Shown here piece after piece: positions 35,094 through 44,932 of a stretch of DNA of 64,000 nucleotides. A model generated the notes under the pieces. That model saw only the letters and a program-made list of their open reading frames with translations. It was not told the origin of the DNA and searched no databases. Origin of the DNA: Acidobacteriota bacterium. GTDB lineage: Bacteria > Acidobacteriota > Terriglobia > Acidiferrales > UBA7541. The number at the start of each line of letters is the position of its first letter. The first letter of the stretch is position 1. Made by a program: the position numbers and the translations under genes. The stretch covers positions 1-64,000 of the forward strand of contig QHZD01000029.1 in assembly GCA_003225315.1 (NCBI GenBank). The letters run 5' to 3'.

Positions 35094-37751
35094 ATGGCGG
35101 ACGAACAAAACCTATCGGTAATGATTCCGGTCGACATTGAAGCCGAGATGAGGAAGTCGTACCTCGACTACTCGATGAGCGTGATCATCGGGCGGGCGCT
35201 GCCGGACGTGCGCGACGGCCTGAAGCCCGTGCACCGCCGGATTCTTTTTGGCATGTACGAGCTGGGGCTTACGTCGACGAGGCCGTACCGCAAATGCGCG
35301 AAGATCGTCGGCGAAGTCCTCGGCAAATATCACCCGCACGGAGACACGCCGGTCTATGACGCGCTGGTGCGCATGGCGCAGGACTTCAACATGCGCTATC
35401 CGCTGGTGGACGGGCAGGGCAACTTTGGCTCCGTGGACGGCGACATGCCGGCGGCGATGCGGTATACGGAAGCGCGGCTATCGAAAATCGCGGAAGAATT
35501 GCTCGCCGACATCGAGAAGGAAACCGTCGAATTCACGCCGAACTTCGACGAAACGGAAAAGGAACCCACGGTTCTCCCCACGCGCGTGCCGAATCTGCTT
35601 GTCAATGGCGCGAGCGGCATCGCGGTCGGCATGGCCACAAACATTCCGCCGCACAACCTGCGCGAAATTATTGACGCCACCATGCTGCTGATCGAGAAGC
35701 CGGAAACGACTTTGAAAGAAGTGATGAAGCTCGTGCCTGGTCCGGACTTTCCGACCGGCGGCTACATTGCCGGTCGCGAAGGCATCGAAGCGGCCTACAA
35801 GTCCGGCCGCGGCAGCTTTACGATGCGCGCCAAAGCCGCAATCGAAGACGCCGGCAAAGACCGCGAAAACATCGTCATCACGGAAATTCCGTACCAGGTC
35901 AACAAGGCCACGCTCATCAAGCGCATCGCCGAGCTGGCGCAAAACAAGAAGATCGACGGCATTGCGGACGTGCGCGATGAAAGCGACCGCGACGGCATGC
36001 GCGTCGTGGTGGAGCTGAAACGCGGAGAGGAATCGCAACTCGTCCTGAACAACCTGTTCAAGCACACCCAGATGCAGGAATCGTTCGGCATGATCATGCT
36101 GGCGATTGCCGGCGGACAGCCGAAAGAGATGGGGCTGCTGGAATTCATCCGGCTCTTCATCGACCACCGCCGCGACGTGGTGGTGCGGCGCACGCGCTTC
36201 GAGCTGCGCAAAGCGCGCGAGCGCGAACACATTCTGACCGGCTACCAGGTGGCGCTCGATCACCTGGACGATGTAATCCGCATCATCCGCGGATCCTCGG
36301 GCCGTGCCGAGGCCAAAGAAAACTTGCTCAAGTTTTTCTCCGAGCAGGAAGTCACGATCACAGAAAACGGAAAATCCAGGAAGGTCGAAGGCGTCAAGCT
36401 GGATGGTAGAAAGTACAAGCTCGGCGGAATCGAAGGAGAGACGGCGCGCGCGATTACCGGAGGCCTGACGCCCGTTCAAGTGGATGCGATCCTCGAATTG
36501 CAACTGCACCGCCTGACGCAGCTTTCCGTCGACGAAATCCTCAAGGAATTGAAATCCATCCGCGAACGCATTACGGAGCTGGAAGAGATTCTCGCGAGCG
36601 AGAAGAAACTGAAATCCGTCATCATCGGCGAACTGAAGGAAATCCAGAAGGATTACGGCGACGACCGGCGGACGCAGATCGTCGACAAGGTCGATGAAAT
36701 CAAGCTTGAAGACCTGATTGCCGACACGGAGATGCTCATTACCGTGAGCCATGCGGGCTACATCAAGCGCACGGCGGCGGACACCTACCGGCACCAGTCG
36801 CGCGGCGGCAAGGGGCGCATCGGCGCCAAGACGAAGGAAGAAGATTTCGTCGAGCACCTGTTCATCGCATCGGCGCACAGCTACATTTTGCTGTTTACAT
36901 CGAAGGGCCGCGTTTACTGGCTGAAAGTGTACGAGTTGCCGGAAGCGGCAGCGGCCACGCGCGGCAAGGCAATTTCCAGCCTGGTGAAGTTCCAGGAAGA
37001 TGAAAAACTCACCGCGCTTGTCTCGGCGCGCAACCTGGAAGAAGCGGACAAGTTTGTTTTCATGGCCACGAAAAGCGGCACGGTGAAAAAATCGGCGCTG
37101 ACGGAATTTTCCAACCCGCGTTCGACCGGCATCATCGCCATCACCCTCGACGGCAAGGACGAACTGATCGGCGCGAAACTGACCGACGGCAAGAAAATGA
37201 TTTTCCTGGCCAGCCACGACGGCCAGGCGATCCTCTTCCGCGAAACGGAAGTGCGTCCGATGGGGCGCAACGCTGGCGGCGTGAACGGCATGGACCTTGC
37301 CAAGGACGACTACGTTGTGAGCATGGATGCGGTTCAGCCGGACTTCGAGATCATCGCCAAAGAGCACAAGACCACGACGCAGAATCTTGAGGAGCTTGAG
37401 AACGAACAGATCAAGGACTCTCTGGTGACGCTGATGCTGACCGTCTCCGAGAAGGGCTACGGGAAGCGCACGCCGCTGGCGGAATACCGCATCACGTCAC
37501 GCGGGGGCAAGGGCGTGGTCAACATGAAGACGACGGACCGAAACGGGTACGTCGTGGCCACGCTGCAAGTGACCGAAGAATCGGACGTCATGATCATCGC
37601 GCACAACGGCAAAGTGATTCGCGTGCATGCGAACGAAATCCGCGAGGCCGGCCGCTCGACGCAGGGCGTTCGCCTACTGAGGCTCGAAGCGGACGATTCC
37701 GTGGCCGCCGCCGCCGTCTTGCAGGAAGAAAACGAGGAAGAGAAGAAGTAA
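35094..37751 (+). CDS. gyrA: DNA gyrase subunit A
   Basis: GyrA holds the cleavage-religation site of gyrase. The 885-residue protein has the winged-helix breakage-reunion domain with the catalytic tyrosine Tyr124 in [11 protein letters not shown] and the coiled-coil tower. A six-blade C-terminal DNA-wrapping propeller contains a GyrA-box-like [12 protein letters not shown] and a second [12 protein letters not shown]. In the quinolone region the sequence is [10 protein letters not shown], so Thr85 and Pro86 occupy the positions of E. coli Ser83 and Ala84. It follows repeat D and ends with an acidic EENEEEKK tail. A palindrome B terminator follows. Confidence 0.98.
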   Translation: MADEQNLSVMIPVDIEAEMRKSYLDYSMSVIIGRALPDVRDGLKPVHRRILFGMYELGLTSTRPYRKCAKIVGEVLGKYHPHGDTPVYDALVRMAQDFNMRYPLVDGQGNFGSVDGDMPAAMRYTEARLSKIAEELLADIEKETVEFTPNFDETEKEPTVLPTRVPNLLVNGASGIAVGMATNIPPHNLREIIDATMLLIEKPETTLKEVMKLVPGPDFPTGGYIAGREGIEAAYKSGRGSFTMRAKAAIEDAGKDRENIVITEIPYQVNKATLIKRIAELAQNKKIDGIADVRDESDRDGMRVVVELKRGEESQLVLNNLFKHTQMQESFGMIMLAIAGGQPKEMGLLEFIRLFIDHRRDVVVRRTRFELRKAREREHILTGYQVALDHLDDVIRIIRGSSGRAEAKENLLKFFSEQEVTITENGKSRKVEGVKLDGRKYKLGGIEGETARAITGGLTPVQVDAILELQLHRLTQLSVDEILKELKSIRERITELEEILASEKKLKSVIIGELKEIQKDYGDDRRTQIVDKVDEIKLEDLIADTEMLITVSHAGYIKRTAADTYRHQSRGGKGRIGAKTKEEDFVEHLFIASAHSYILLFTSKGRVYWLKVYELPEAAAATRGKAISSLVKFQEDEKLTALVSARNLEEADKFVFMATKSGTVKKSALTEFSNPRSTGIIAITLDGKDELIGAKLTDGKKMIFLASHDGQAILFRETEVRPMGRNAGGVNGMDLAKDDYVVSMDAVQPDFEIIAKEHKTTTQNLEELENEQIKDSLVTLMLTVSEKGYGKRTPLAEYRITSRGGKGVVNMKTTDRNGYVVATLQVTEESDVMIIAHNGKVIRVHANEIREAGRSTQGVRLLRLEADDSVAAAAVLQEENEEEKK

Positions 37752-37773
37752 ATCCGCAACTCTGAAAATAAAT

Positions 37774-37797
37774 GGGGCACGATGTTTCGTGCCCCTT
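37774..37797 (+). terminator. Palindrome B acting as gyrA terminator
   Basis: GGGGCACGA-TGTT-TCGTGCCCC (37774-37795) is followed by TTTTC. It is a member of the dispersed palindrome B family placed 22 bases after the gyrA stop. Confidence 0.65.
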
Positions 37798-37829
37798 TTC
37801 TGTTTAGGCTTGCGTTACACTACTTCCCC

Positions 37830-38993
37830 ATGAAAATCACACGCCGAATTTTTTCCTTCGTTTTTCTCCTTGGTCTCTTTGTTTTTCCAGTTGCAGGCGG
37901 ATCGGCGGACAAGCCTGCTGCAAGTCGTAAATATCTTGTTTTCGTTGGGACGTACACGACCAAAACGGAGAGCAAAGGAATTTACTCGTACGAGTTTGAT
38001 TCGGAAATTGGGAAGCTAACGCCGAAGGGCCTCGCGGCGGAGACAAGGGACCCGTCGTGGGTGGTGGTGCATCCCAGCGGAAAGTTTTTGTACGCGGCGA
38101 ACGAAGCGGGCAAGGCCAGCACCGTAAGCGCGTTTGCGATTGATGCGAAGAGCGGGAAGCTTACGCTGCTGAATCAACTTCCGGCGCTGGGCGAGGATCC
38201 GTGCTATCTGTCGTTCGACAAAACCGGCAAATACGTATTCGTCGCGAATTACAGCTCCGGCAACGTCGTGGTGTTTCCGATTGGTGCCGACGGCAAGCTC
38301 GCGGCAGCCACCGCGAATGTCCGCGACGAGGGCAAGCCCGGCCCCAACAAGGAACGCCAGGACGGCCCGCACGCGCACTGGATTGAGACTTCACCAGACA
38401 ATCGCTTCGCGTTGGTTGCCGACCTTGGCCTGGATGAAGTGCTGGTCTACAAGTTCGATGTTGGGAATGGCTTACTAACGCCGAATGATCCTGCTTATGC
38501 GAAGATTGAGGCCGGCTCCGGTCCCCGGCACTTGGCTTTCTCACCAAACGAAAAGTTTGTTTACGTCACGAATGAGCTTTCCTCCACAGTGACGGCATTC
38601 TCCTACAATTCCGAAAAAGGAGCGCTGAGCAAAATTCACACCAACCAAACCCTGCCTGCAGGATTCGTGGGGGAGAACGACACGGCCGAGATCGTCGTCC
38701 ATCCCTCGGGTAGGTTTCTTTATGTCTCAAATCGCGGCCACGACAGCGTCGCTGAATTCTCTCTTGATCGAGCCAACGGCAAGATGGCGCATCTTGGAAT
38801 CAGTCATACCGGAGGAAAGACACCACGGAATTTTGCCATCGACCCGAGCGGCAAATACATGCTGGCGGAGAACCAACTGTCGAACAACATTGTCGTTTTC
38901 AAGATCGATCCCGCAACTGGGGGGCTGACGCCTACGGGGCAGGTTGTCGAAGTTCCCTCGCCCGTTAATATTGCCTTCTTGCCTGAGGATTGA
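37830..38993 (+). CDS. Exported lactonase / 6-phosphogluconolactonase-like propeller
   Basis: A 387-residue seven-bladed beta-propeller of the YbhE/Pgl lactonase family. A signal peptide covers about residues 1-25 (FLLGLFVFPVAGGSA), then LVFVGTYTTKTESKGIYSYE opens blade 1. Blades recur with GKFLYAANE, GKYVFVANYSSGNVVVF, GPHAHWIETSPDNRFALVAD (family signature with HxH), and FLYVSNRGHDSVAEFSLD. Cytoplasmic members hydrolyse 6-phosphogluconolactone; this one is exported, so its lactone substrate is different or unknown. ATG 37830 is the first that gives a signal peptide. It stands alone. Confidence 0.85.
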   Translation: MKITRRIFSFVFLLGLFVFPVAGGSADKPAASRKYLVFVGTYTTKTESKGIYSYEFDSEIGKLTPKGLAAETRDPSWVVVHPSGKFLYAANEAGKASTVSAFAIDAKSGKLTLLNQLPALGEDPCYLSFDKTGKYVFVANYSSGNVVVFPIGADGKLAAATANVRDEGKPGPNKERQDGPHAHWIETSPDNRFALVADLGLDEVLVYKFDVGNGLLTPNDPAYAKIEAGSGPRHLAFSPNEKFVYVTNELSSTVTAFSYNSEKGALSKIHTNQTLPAGFVGENDTAEIVVHPSGRFLYVSNRGHDSVAEFSLDRANGKMAHLGISHTGGKTPRNFAIDPSGKYMLAENQLSNNIVVFKIDPATGGLTPTGQVVEVPSPVNIAFLPED

Positions 38994-39043
38994 GTTCGGC
39001 TCGCGGTCCGGCTTGGATCGAACGAGGTTCAAAGTGGAAAAAG

Positions 39044-39159
39044 CCCCCACCCCCCAGTTTTTGGTAAGTGTTGCATCTAAAGGGCTTGGTTATTGTGCAA
39101 GTCCTTTGTTTGCAAATACATACGAGTTGGCTACGTAAGTGTTGCATTTAAAGAACTTA
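39044..39159. repeat. C5AC6 tract followed by two family E hairpins
   Basis: CCCCCACCCCCC (39044-39055) is followed by GTAAGTGTTGCATCTAAAGG (39064-39083) and then TAAGT (39136-39140)...ACTTA (39155-39159) enclosing GTTGCATTTAAAG. The arrangement matches the one at 8815-8959. Confidence 0.65.
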
Positions 39160-39300
39160 GGGGTTAACAGAATCTTGAGTTTGGGCCGACTCTGCCTACC
39201 ATAAAAGGCAAAACCCCAGATGAATTGAATCCTTCCCCGGCTTAAAGAGTAGGACCCGCGAGAAGGCCCCATCAGGAATCTGCGCACGCCAAATAAGAAA

Positions 39301-39318
39301 CGGCAGCCGAGGCTGCCG
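39301..39318. terminator. Perfect 8-bp GC hairpin
   Basis: CGGCAGCC-GA-GGCTGCCG. On the - strand it is followed by TTTCTTATTT, so it looks like a terminator for leftward transcription, though no - strand gene ends here. Confidence 0.4.
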
Positions 39319-39460
39319 CTTCTTAAACCAAGTCATAGCTTGACCCGGACGCATTATACCACATCCACTCTGATCGCCCCGGGAAGAGTCATTGGTTTGC
39401 GTGGCTGGCAAAGTGGAAGTCCTTGCACCTCGGGAAATTTACGTTACAATCCCCGCCAAC

Positions 39461-39841
39461 ATGGCGAAGCGCAAAGCAAGAAAAGCGGCGGCGAGAAGAC
39501 CGAAACGCAGCGGACGCAAAGGGCGAGCGGCGACCGGCGGGAGACTGCCGAAGGACGCCGTGACGTTAATTGTTATCCTGCAGGCGCGCGAGGGGCAGGA
39601 AACGCTGCTGGAGGCGGAATTGCGCGCGCTGGTAGGTCCCTCACGAAAAGAAGAGGGCTGCTTGACGTACAACCTTCATCGGTCCATCGATACGCCAGGC
39701 GCGCTGCTGCTGCACGAAGTGTGGACGAGCCGCGAGGCGCACACCGAACACACGAATACGCCACATTTCCTGCGCTGGAACGCCCGCAAGGACGCGCTGC
39801 TCGCGTCTCGCGACGCCACCTTCTGGACACAGGTTGCCTAA
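39461..39841 (+). CDS. Antibiotic biosynthesis monooxygenase (ABM) domain protein
   Basis: A 126-residue protein. The first ~35 residues are very rich in Lys and Arg (MAKRKARKAAARRPKRSGRK). The ABM dimeric alpha/beta-barrel follows (about 37-126): TLIVILQAREGQETLLEAEL, then GCLTYNLHRSIDTPGALLLH, EVWTSREAHTEH and NTPHFLRW. ABM proteins include cofactor-free monooxygenases, haem-degrading enzymes and quinol monooxygenase YgiN. The basic extension is unusual and might bind nucleic acid or be an artefact of a too-early start, but no better start exists. The gene stands alone. Confidence 0.8.
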   Translation: MAKRKARKAAARRPKRSGRKGRAATGGRLPKDAVTLIVILQAREGQETLLEAELRALVGPSRKEEGCLTYNLHRSIDTPGALLLHEVWTSREAHTEHTNTPHFLRWNARKDALLASRDATFWTQVA

Positions 39842-39855
39842 GCAGAACTTCCTGG

Positions 39856-41010
39856 TCAGCCTTCTGGTGCAGCGAGGTAATAGCCCGGGCGGGCGCGGAC
39901 CTTCAAGTTTTTTGCGTCGTTGCGAGCGATACTCACTTTAATTTCGTGATAGCCGGGAGTATCGGCGCCCGTTGGGGTGTAGCTGATGTTGTATTGTGAG
40001 TGCAGCTCGCCGCCCATTTCGTCGATGGCTTTTTCGATAGAGTGGTCCTTGAAGGTAGAGAGGTGTGCGCCTCCCGTGGCGGTGGCGGCGACTTCCAGCG
40101 CGTGATCCTTCACTTGATCGTGAATGTGCTGGACGATCCAGACCGCCGCGGCCATCAGGTCAATATTGCCATAGCGGTTTTCCTCGCTGGTGGGCGTTTG
40201 CGGGACGCCGGGCTGCGGAGGCAGCGGAAATGTGCCCGGAGGAGTGATTTGCGGCCGCGTGTTTTTGGGCTTGGCTTGCAGCTCCGCGCGAGTGGTGGAG
40301 AGCCCGACACTGTAAATGGTGACGTTAGCCAATTGCGCCTGCCGCAGGACCTCGCCGAGCTTGGCTTCGCTTCCGGCGTCAGTAGCTTCGGAGACGATCA
40401 TCAGCACACGGCGGCGGCCGGGCTTATCCGCAGTGACCTCGGGACGGCCCGAAAGCATTTCCACACCGAGGGCCATAGCGTCGTAGAGCTTCGAGCCCGA
40501 TGTGCCCTCCCGTAGATGGGCAAAGGTGTTCTCGATCCGGTCGCTGTTCGTGGTGAAATCCTGCAGCTTGTCGACGGAGTCGTTGAAGCCCACAACGGCG
40601 GCTTCTCCGGTTGACCCCATAACGGTTTGCGTGAACAGAATGCCAGTCTTGCGCACCTGCGGCAGGAGCGGTTCGATGCGGGAACTGGTTTCGAGCAGGA
40701 TCACCAGAGAGAGCGGGTCACCGCCAAGATCGAAGTGAGAAATCCGTTGAGCCACGCCATTGTCGGTAATCTGAAAATCGCGCGCCTCCAAGTTGTGAAC
40801 CATTTCGCCGCGGCCATCGCGCACCGTCACAGGCGTGTTTACGAGCGCAACCTGCACTTTGACTTTGGCTTGCGTGTCCTTGGGAGGCAACTGGACTTCC
40901 ACGCCGGGTTTGGGAGGGATGGGGCCGGAGGGAGCCTGCGCGCGGCCGGCAACGGCAGCGAAAGCTGCAAGAAGTGTTAGAGCGAGGGCTGCGGAAGCGG
41001 GTCGGATCAT
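39856..41010 (-). CDS. Exported VWA-domain protein (acidobacterial VWFA-related)
   Basis: A 384-residue protein with a signal peptide (to about residue 25) and a von Willebrand factor A-like domain of the acidobacterial VWFA-related type. It starts VKVQVALVNTPVTVRDGRGE and HNLEARDFQITDNGVAQRIS, then SLVILLETSSRIEPL, where the canonical MIDAS DxSxS has become ETSSR. VGFNDSVDKLQDFT and LYDAMALGVEML follow, and the C-terminus ends VRARPGYYLA. The changed MIDAS suggests metal binding may be weakened. Function unknown; such genes are abundant in Acidobacteriota. Confidence 0.85.
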   Translation of the reverse strand: MIRPASAALALTLLAAFAAVAGRAQAPSGPIPPKPGVEVQLPPKDTQAKVKVQVALVNTPVTVRDGRGEMVHNLEARDFQITDNGVAQRISHFDLGGDPLSLVILLETSSRIEPLLPQVRKTGILFTQTVMGSTGEAAVVGFNDSVDKLQDFTTNSDRIENTFAHLREGTSGSKLYDAMALGVEMLSGRPEVTADKPGRRRVLMIVSEATDAGSEAKLGEVLRQAQLANVTIYSVGLSTTRAELQAKPKNTRPQITPPGTFPLPPQPGVPQTPTSEENRYGNIDLMAAAVWIVQHIHDQVKDHALEVAATATGGAHLSTFKDHSIEKAIDEMGGELHSQYNISYTPTGADTPGYHEIKVSIARNDAKNLKVRARPGYYLAAPEG

Positions 41011-41184
41011 GCGGATTTCCTGGTACGACGGGATTTGGCCTCGGCCAGATTAGTGCTCCCTCATACACGAATCAAACTTCCTGCACTACACTGTACTTGA
41101 TTCGACGCAGGTACAGCGGAAGACGTTGCCGCGAGGCGCTGCGATTCCTACAATCAGAGTTCGTCTCAATGGGAGAAAAGACCG

Positions 41185-42060
41185 ATGTCCGACGGGAAAA
41201 AACTGAAGCCCCAGCACGCGCCGAAAGCGCCGCACGAAGACACGAAGTTTTTGGCGAGCACTCCAGCGCGGCCCATCCGCATCCTGGGCGAATACATTCA
41301 CCCGCTGGTGCAGCTCAAAAGAGAGGGCATTGGGGACACCATCGTAATGTTCGGTTCGGCGCGCATCGAATCCCACGAAACGGCGCAAGCGCGATGCACG
41401 CGGTTGAAAAATGTGAAGACCTCGAAGCTCTCGGCAGCCAAGCTGGCCAAGCACCGCGCGGACGTGAGACATGCACGGAGCCTGCTGGAGATGTCCCGCT
41501 ATTACGAAGAAGCGCGGCAGCTTTCGCACAAGCTGACCACCTGGTCGCTCACGCTAGGGCCCAGGCCGCGGCGCTTTGTGGTCTGTTCGGGCGGCGGCCC
41601 GGGAATCATGGAAGCGGCGAACCGCGGAGCGTATGAGGCGGACGGAAAATCCGTGGGGCTTTCCATCGAGCTGCCACACGAACAATTTGCCAACCCCTAC
41701 ATCAGCCCGGAGCTGAGCTTCAATTTCAAATACTTTTTCATGCGCAAACTGTGGTTCGCGCAGATCGCCAAAGCACTGATTGTGTTTCCCGGCGGCTTCG
41801 GAACGATGGATGAACTCTGGGAAATGTTGACGCTGCTGCAAACGGGGAAGCTGGCGAAGCATAACCTCATTTTGATTTATGGCCGCAAATATTGGGACGA
41901 GGTGCTGAACTGGAAGGCCATGGTGCGCTGGGGCATGATCAATGAAGAAGAGTACAAGATGCTGCAGTTCGCCGACACCGTGGATGAAGCGTTCGACCGC
42001 ATCCGAGCGGGGCTTGAGAAATACCACATGGAAGGCGACCAGTTCTTGCAGGCGTACTAG
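41185..42060 (+). CDS. LOG-family / TIGR00730-type protein
   Basis: A 291-residue protein related to cytokinin riboside 5'-monophosphate phosphoribohydrolases (LOG), once annotated lysine decarboxylases. Core motifs are IVMFGSARI, CSGGGPGIMEAANRGAYEA (about 130-148) and FPGGFGTMDELWEML (about 200-214, the PGGxGTxxE signature). It is longer than plant LOG because of a helical N-terminal segment (about 60-120), placing it in the large LOG subgroup. Likely activity is hydrolysis of a nucleoside 5'-monophosphate to base and ribose phosphate. Divergent from the VWA gene. Confidence 0.88.
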   Translation: MSDGKKLKPQHAPKAPHEDTKFLASTPARPIRILGEYIHPLVQLKREGIGDTIVMFGSARIESHETAQARCTRLKNVKTSKLSAAKLAKHRADVRHARSLLEMSRYYEEARQLSHKLTTWSLTLGPRPRRFVVCSGGGPGIMEAANRGAYEADGKSVGLSIELPHEQFANPYISPELSFNFKYFFMRKLWFAQIAKALIVFPGGFGTMDELWEMLTLLQTGKLAKHNLILIYGRKYWDEVLNWKAMVRWGMINEEEYKMLQFADTVDEAFDRIRAGLEKYHMEGDQFLQAY

Positions 42061-42197
42061 CCGATCTCAAACAAATCCTAAATGACTTTGTTTCAACCGG
42101 TTGTACAGTTTCTTGCGACATTCCATGCCACGGCGTGTTTTATGAATCAGATGTCACCCCATCCCAGTCGGGGCCGAATAGGGAGGATGGAGAGACC

Positions 42198-42527
42198 ATG
42201 ACGTTTCAAACAGGAGAGAGGAAGTCTCGATCAAGGGCCCTGTTGGTGTCAGCAGTAGTACTTGGCATGCTGGCGTTTGCGGGAACACCCCGGGCATCTG
42301 CCGAGGACTACGATCGTTGTCAGCGCCGCATCGCCAAGGCGGACCACAAACTCCACGAAGCCGTGGAACATCACGGCTGGAATAGCCGGCAAGCCGAGCG
42401 CCGGCGTCATGAACTGCACGAGGCTCGCGAACAATGCTGGAGAGAGCGGCATCGCTGGTGGGATGAAGACGGCCATCGTTGGCATTCCGATCGCGATTGG
42501 GATGACCACGATCACGATCGTCACTAA
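42198..42527 (+). CDS. Small exported His/Asp-rich protein
   Basis: A 109-residue protein with a signal peptide (to about residue 36, PRASAED). The mature part is very rich in His, Arg, Glu and Asp: KADHKLHEAVEHHGWN, RRRHELHEAREQCWRERH and a tail of HSDRDWDDHDHDRH. GGAG lies eight bases before ATG 42198. It resembles small periplasmic proteins of unknown role; the His/Asp tail could bind metal ions. A GC-rich terminator follows. Confidence 0.7.
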   Translation: MTFQTGERKSRSRALLVSAVVLGMLAFAGTPRASAEDYDRCQRRIAKADHKLHEAVEHHGWNSRQAERRRHELHEAREQCWRERHRWWDEDGHRWHSDRDWDDHDHDRH

Positions 42528-42558
42528 ACCATCACGGTAGCTAGCCCTGGAAAAACGG

Positions 42559-42594
42559 AACGGGGCGCCCCGGACTAAACCGGAGCGCCCCGTT
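42559..42594. terminator. Terminator between convergent genes
   Basis: AACGGGGCGCCCCGG (42559-42573) and CCGGAGCGCCCCGTT (42580-42594) pair with one mismatch around ACTAAA, followed by CTTGTCTT. Its symmetry suits the convergent genes on both sides. Confidence 0.75.
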
Positions 42595-42621
42595 CTTGTC
42601 TTACCATGATGAAGCTCAGAA

Positions 42622-42936
42622 TTAGCGCGAATTCACCAGCTCTTCATCGGAAAAAACAGCTTCAAAGCGCCGAGTTTCATCTTGATCGTGCAACATCACG
42701 ATCGGAACGACCCGCAGATATTGCTTGCAGGCATGGCATTGCGTGACTTCACCCTGCAAGTCCTGCAAGAAGCCATCCGTGAAATGATAAAGCGCGCGCT
42801 CGCGCCGGGCATTCTTCTTGTCCCGCGCGCCGCAGTGCGGACAGATAAATTCCACCATGTCCTTCTGCGGATCGCGGTCCAGAGCAGCCCAGCCGGTGCG
42901 GCGCACACCTACAGTTTCGAGATTGTGCCGGCCCAT
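42622..42936 (-). CDS. Small zinc-ribbon protein
   Basis: A 104-residue protein beginning MGRHNLETVGVRRTGWAALD. Two cysteine pairs, ICPHCGARDKK and QCHACKQYLRV, make a four-Cys zinc ribbon; a short helical region lies between them and an acidic tail (DQDETRRFEAVFSDEELV) follows. AGGAGG is seven bases before ATG 42936, which argues for this start over one at 42981. No family name recognised; RNA, DNA or protein binding are all possible. Confidence 0.65.
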   Translation of the reverse strand: MGRHNLETVGVRRTGWAALDRDPQKDMVEFICPHCGARDKKNARRERALYHFTDGFLQDLQGEVTQCHACKQYLRVVPIVMLHDQDETRRFEAVFSDEELVNSR

Positions 42937-43293
42937 GGGGCATTCCTCCTTAGATCCACGTCCACAATGGATAAGATGCACAATAATGTCATCCAGATAC
43001 CGTTTTCTGTAACATGCTCATTCTACGCTATTTATATCATTATCCGCACGTCCAAGGTACTTCTTTTCTCCGCCAAACTCGTCCCTTTCGCTGAAGCCGA
43101 CGGGAACTTGTCGCTACCCTTGGTGTCCAAGGCAGGGAGGACGCGCGCAACCTCACATCCCTGCGAGCGCGGCGCCGGTCTCCTGGAGATCTAGAGCAAC
43201 CCCCAGGAAATCGGCGCCGCAAAAATTTTGTGGCTTCGTTCCGCGAGACCGCGGAACGGCCCATGTTCGCAGAAAAAAATGTGGAGGTGTGTG
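42937..43293. other. 357-bp intergenic region
   Basis: No gene seen. The left half is AT-rich (promoter-like for both divergent genes). Near the right end, GTTCCGCG-AGAC-CGCGGAAC (43238-43257) is a perfect 8-bp hairpin 36 bases before the TonB-family gene, probably within its leader. Confidence 0.5.
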
Positions 43294-44082
43294 ATGGTGT
43301 CCGAGCCCGAAAAAGTTTCCGGCAAAGTTCCTGAAGACAGTCTTGGATCACTTAGCAGTTGCCTGGTAGACGGCGACGCGGAACAGCGCACGCGTGAACG
43401 ACGCGTCCGCCACCGCGCGCTGGCTGTTTCCATAGCTTTGCAAAGTGCGGTCTTAACTATTCTCGTTCTCATTCCCTTGTTCGCGAAGACAGAGCGGATC
43501 GTGGCAAAAGCATACGTTCCGCTTCCACCCTATGGCCATCGAGGCAGTCCACAACGCGCCAAGACGAAGCCTACACTTGTCAGGCCAGAGAATCCTCGCT
43601 CGGATTACCCAGTGTTCAACGCGCCATCCACCAAGCCGCATTTGCCCGACGGCGCATCAACGGGCCCGGTTGGTAATCCGGAAGATCCGATCGGAAATCA
43701 ACCGTTTGGTCCGGGCTGTGATTCGTGCATCGATATTGGTGACAGGAACGTAGGACTTCGTTCGCCGCAACCTGTAGAAACGCATGCTAAGCCTCAGATC
43801 GTTAACATCGGCACGATTAATCCTGCGATGCTGATTCACCGCGTCGAACCGAGGTATCCACCCTTGGCGATACAAACGCATCGCGACGGCCACGTGGAAT
43901 TGCGCGCCATCATCGGGACGGATGGAACGATTCAGTCTTTGCAAATTGTTGTGAGTGATCCGCTTTTTGACCGGTCCGCTTTGGAAGCGGTCAGCCAGTG
44001 GCGCTATAGACCGACAATTCTAAATGGACAACCGGTGGAGATTGATACCTACATCACGGTGATTTACACGTCGCAGCACTGA
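43294..44082 (+). CDS. TonB-family energy-transducing protein
   Basis: A 262-residue protein with a cytoplasmic N-terminus (about 1-45), one membrane helix (SIALQSAVLTILVLIPLFA), a long periplasmic Pro-rich linker (LPPYGHRGSPQRAKTKPTLV) and a C-terminal TonB domain (about 185-262): INPAMLIHRVEPRYPPLAIQ, GHVELRAIIGTDGTIQSLQI and AVSQWRYRPTILNGQPVEID. TonB proteins link ExbBD to outer-membrane receptors such as the one at 19840-22503. A CDSC pair in the linker is unusual. GGAGGT lies five bases before ATG 43294. Confidence 0.88.
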   Translation: MVSEPEKVSGKVPEDSLGSLSSCLVDGDAEQRTRERRVRHRALAVSIALQSAVLTILVLIPLFAKTERIVAKAYVPLPPYGHRGSPQRAKTKPTLVRPENPRSDYPVFNAPSTKPHLPDGASTGPVGNPEDPIGNQPFGPGCDSCIDIGDRNVGLRSPQPVETHAKPQIVNIGTINPAMLIHRVEPRYPPLAIQTHRDGHVELRAIIGTDGTIQSLQIVVSDPLFDRSALEAVSQWRYRPTILNGQPVEIDTYITVIYTSQH

Positions 44083-44096
44083 GAGCGAGTTCAAAC

Positions 44097-44144
44097 GGTG
44101 CAAGGGGCCACCCGCTTCAAGTGGCTGGCCCCTCTGCCTGCACC
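44097..44144. terminator. Bidirectional terminator
   Basis: GGTGCAAGGGGCCA (44097-44110) pairs with TGGCCCCT and TGCACC (44126-44144) in a long hairpin between two convergent genes. No strong T run is visible. Confidence 0.6.
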
Positions 44145-44178
44145 GGGCAACCGAGTTTTGGTAGTTCCGCCGGAAGAA

Positions 44179-44745
44179 TTATTTGAAGTGGAAAACGATT
44201 CCGGTGGAAACGCGCAGATTGTTCTGCGTTTGATTGTTACCGTTGGTGACTTCCGGCAAATGGGTCAAGAGATAGTCGAATTGCAACGGGCGGATTGACC
44301 AACGATCGCGCACGTGCCAATCGACGCCGACGCCAAACGCCGTCGCGAACGCCGTGTGGGAGTTCGATGTGGCGAACACACCCGAACCCGCACGCGCCCC
44401 GCCGACCAAAACATGGCCGAAGGGCGAGATCCGGCGATAGCCCCGATACGTGAGTCGCGGGCCAAAAAGATACGTAAGCATGTGATTGTTCACGCTCACG
44501 CCGTTGGCGCTACCCACGCTGTAGCCACCGAAATCGGCGACACCGCTCAGCCAGTCCCGGAGATTATAGGACGCCGAAGCGCTGCCACCGTTGAGACTGA
44601 AGCCGCTAAATCCCGAAGTTGCAGGATTGGCGCGGAAATAAGAATAGCTAACCGATGCATCCAACTTCGGGAGCTCCTGCGCTTTAGCCGATAGGCCAAA
44701 AACAGTCGCAAGAGCAACTAAAGACACAATGAATCTGAACTTCAT
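44179..44745 (-). CDS. Outer-membrane beta-barrel protein (OmpA/OmpW-like size)
   Basis: A 188-residue protein with a signal peptide (to about residue 22, GLSAKAQE) and an eight-strand barrel pattern: LDASVSYSYFRAN, SFNGGSASASYNL-type strands, RLTYRGYRRISPFGHVLVGG, and a terminal STGIVFHFK with the aromatic near the end. This fits the outer membrane protein beta-barrel (OMP_b-brl) family, often adhesion- or integrity-related. ATG 44745 follows CGGAGG. It converges with the TonB-family gene. Confidence 0.75.
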   Translation of the reverse strand: MKFRFIVSLVALATVFGLSAKAQELPKLDASVSYSYFRANPATSGFSGFSLNGGSASASYNLRDWLSGVADFGGYSVGSANGVSVNNHMLTYLFGPRLTYRGYRRISPFGHVLVGGARAGSGVFATSNSHTAFATAFGVGVDWHVRDRWSIRPLQFDYLLTHLPEVTNGNNQTQNNLRVSTGIVFHFK

Positions 44746-44932
44746 GGAACCTCCGCAATTATCAGATTTAGCTCGTGGGCCGGGCAACGGCTTGTATGAC
44801 CCCCGAGTTTGCGGGCATGCCCAAGGCAGGTAGGCACAAATCCGCATTTTTTCTCGTTTGGGATTCAGATGCAGGGAGGGCACCGAGGGTTGCAAAGAAA
44901 ATTGTTGCAGAGGCTTGTGCCCCCGGCAATTT

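Larger units (their letters stand above)
38994..39460. other. 467-bp gene-free region with C tract and repeats
   Basis: After the lactonase gene comes a C5AC6 tract (39044-39055), two family E elements (39064-39088 and 39136-39159) and a hairpin at 39301-39318. No plausible gene is seen in any frame. Confidence 0.6.

Noticed and set aside
35478-37367. A 629-codon open frame on the - strand opposite gyrA
   Set aside because: It is the complement of a strongly conserved gyrA reading frame in high-GC DNA, with composition-biased translation and no recognisable domain.
39196-39411. A 71-codon - strand frame between the lactonase and ABM genes
   Set aside because: It crosses a perfect hairpin (39301-39318) and has no recognisable motif.
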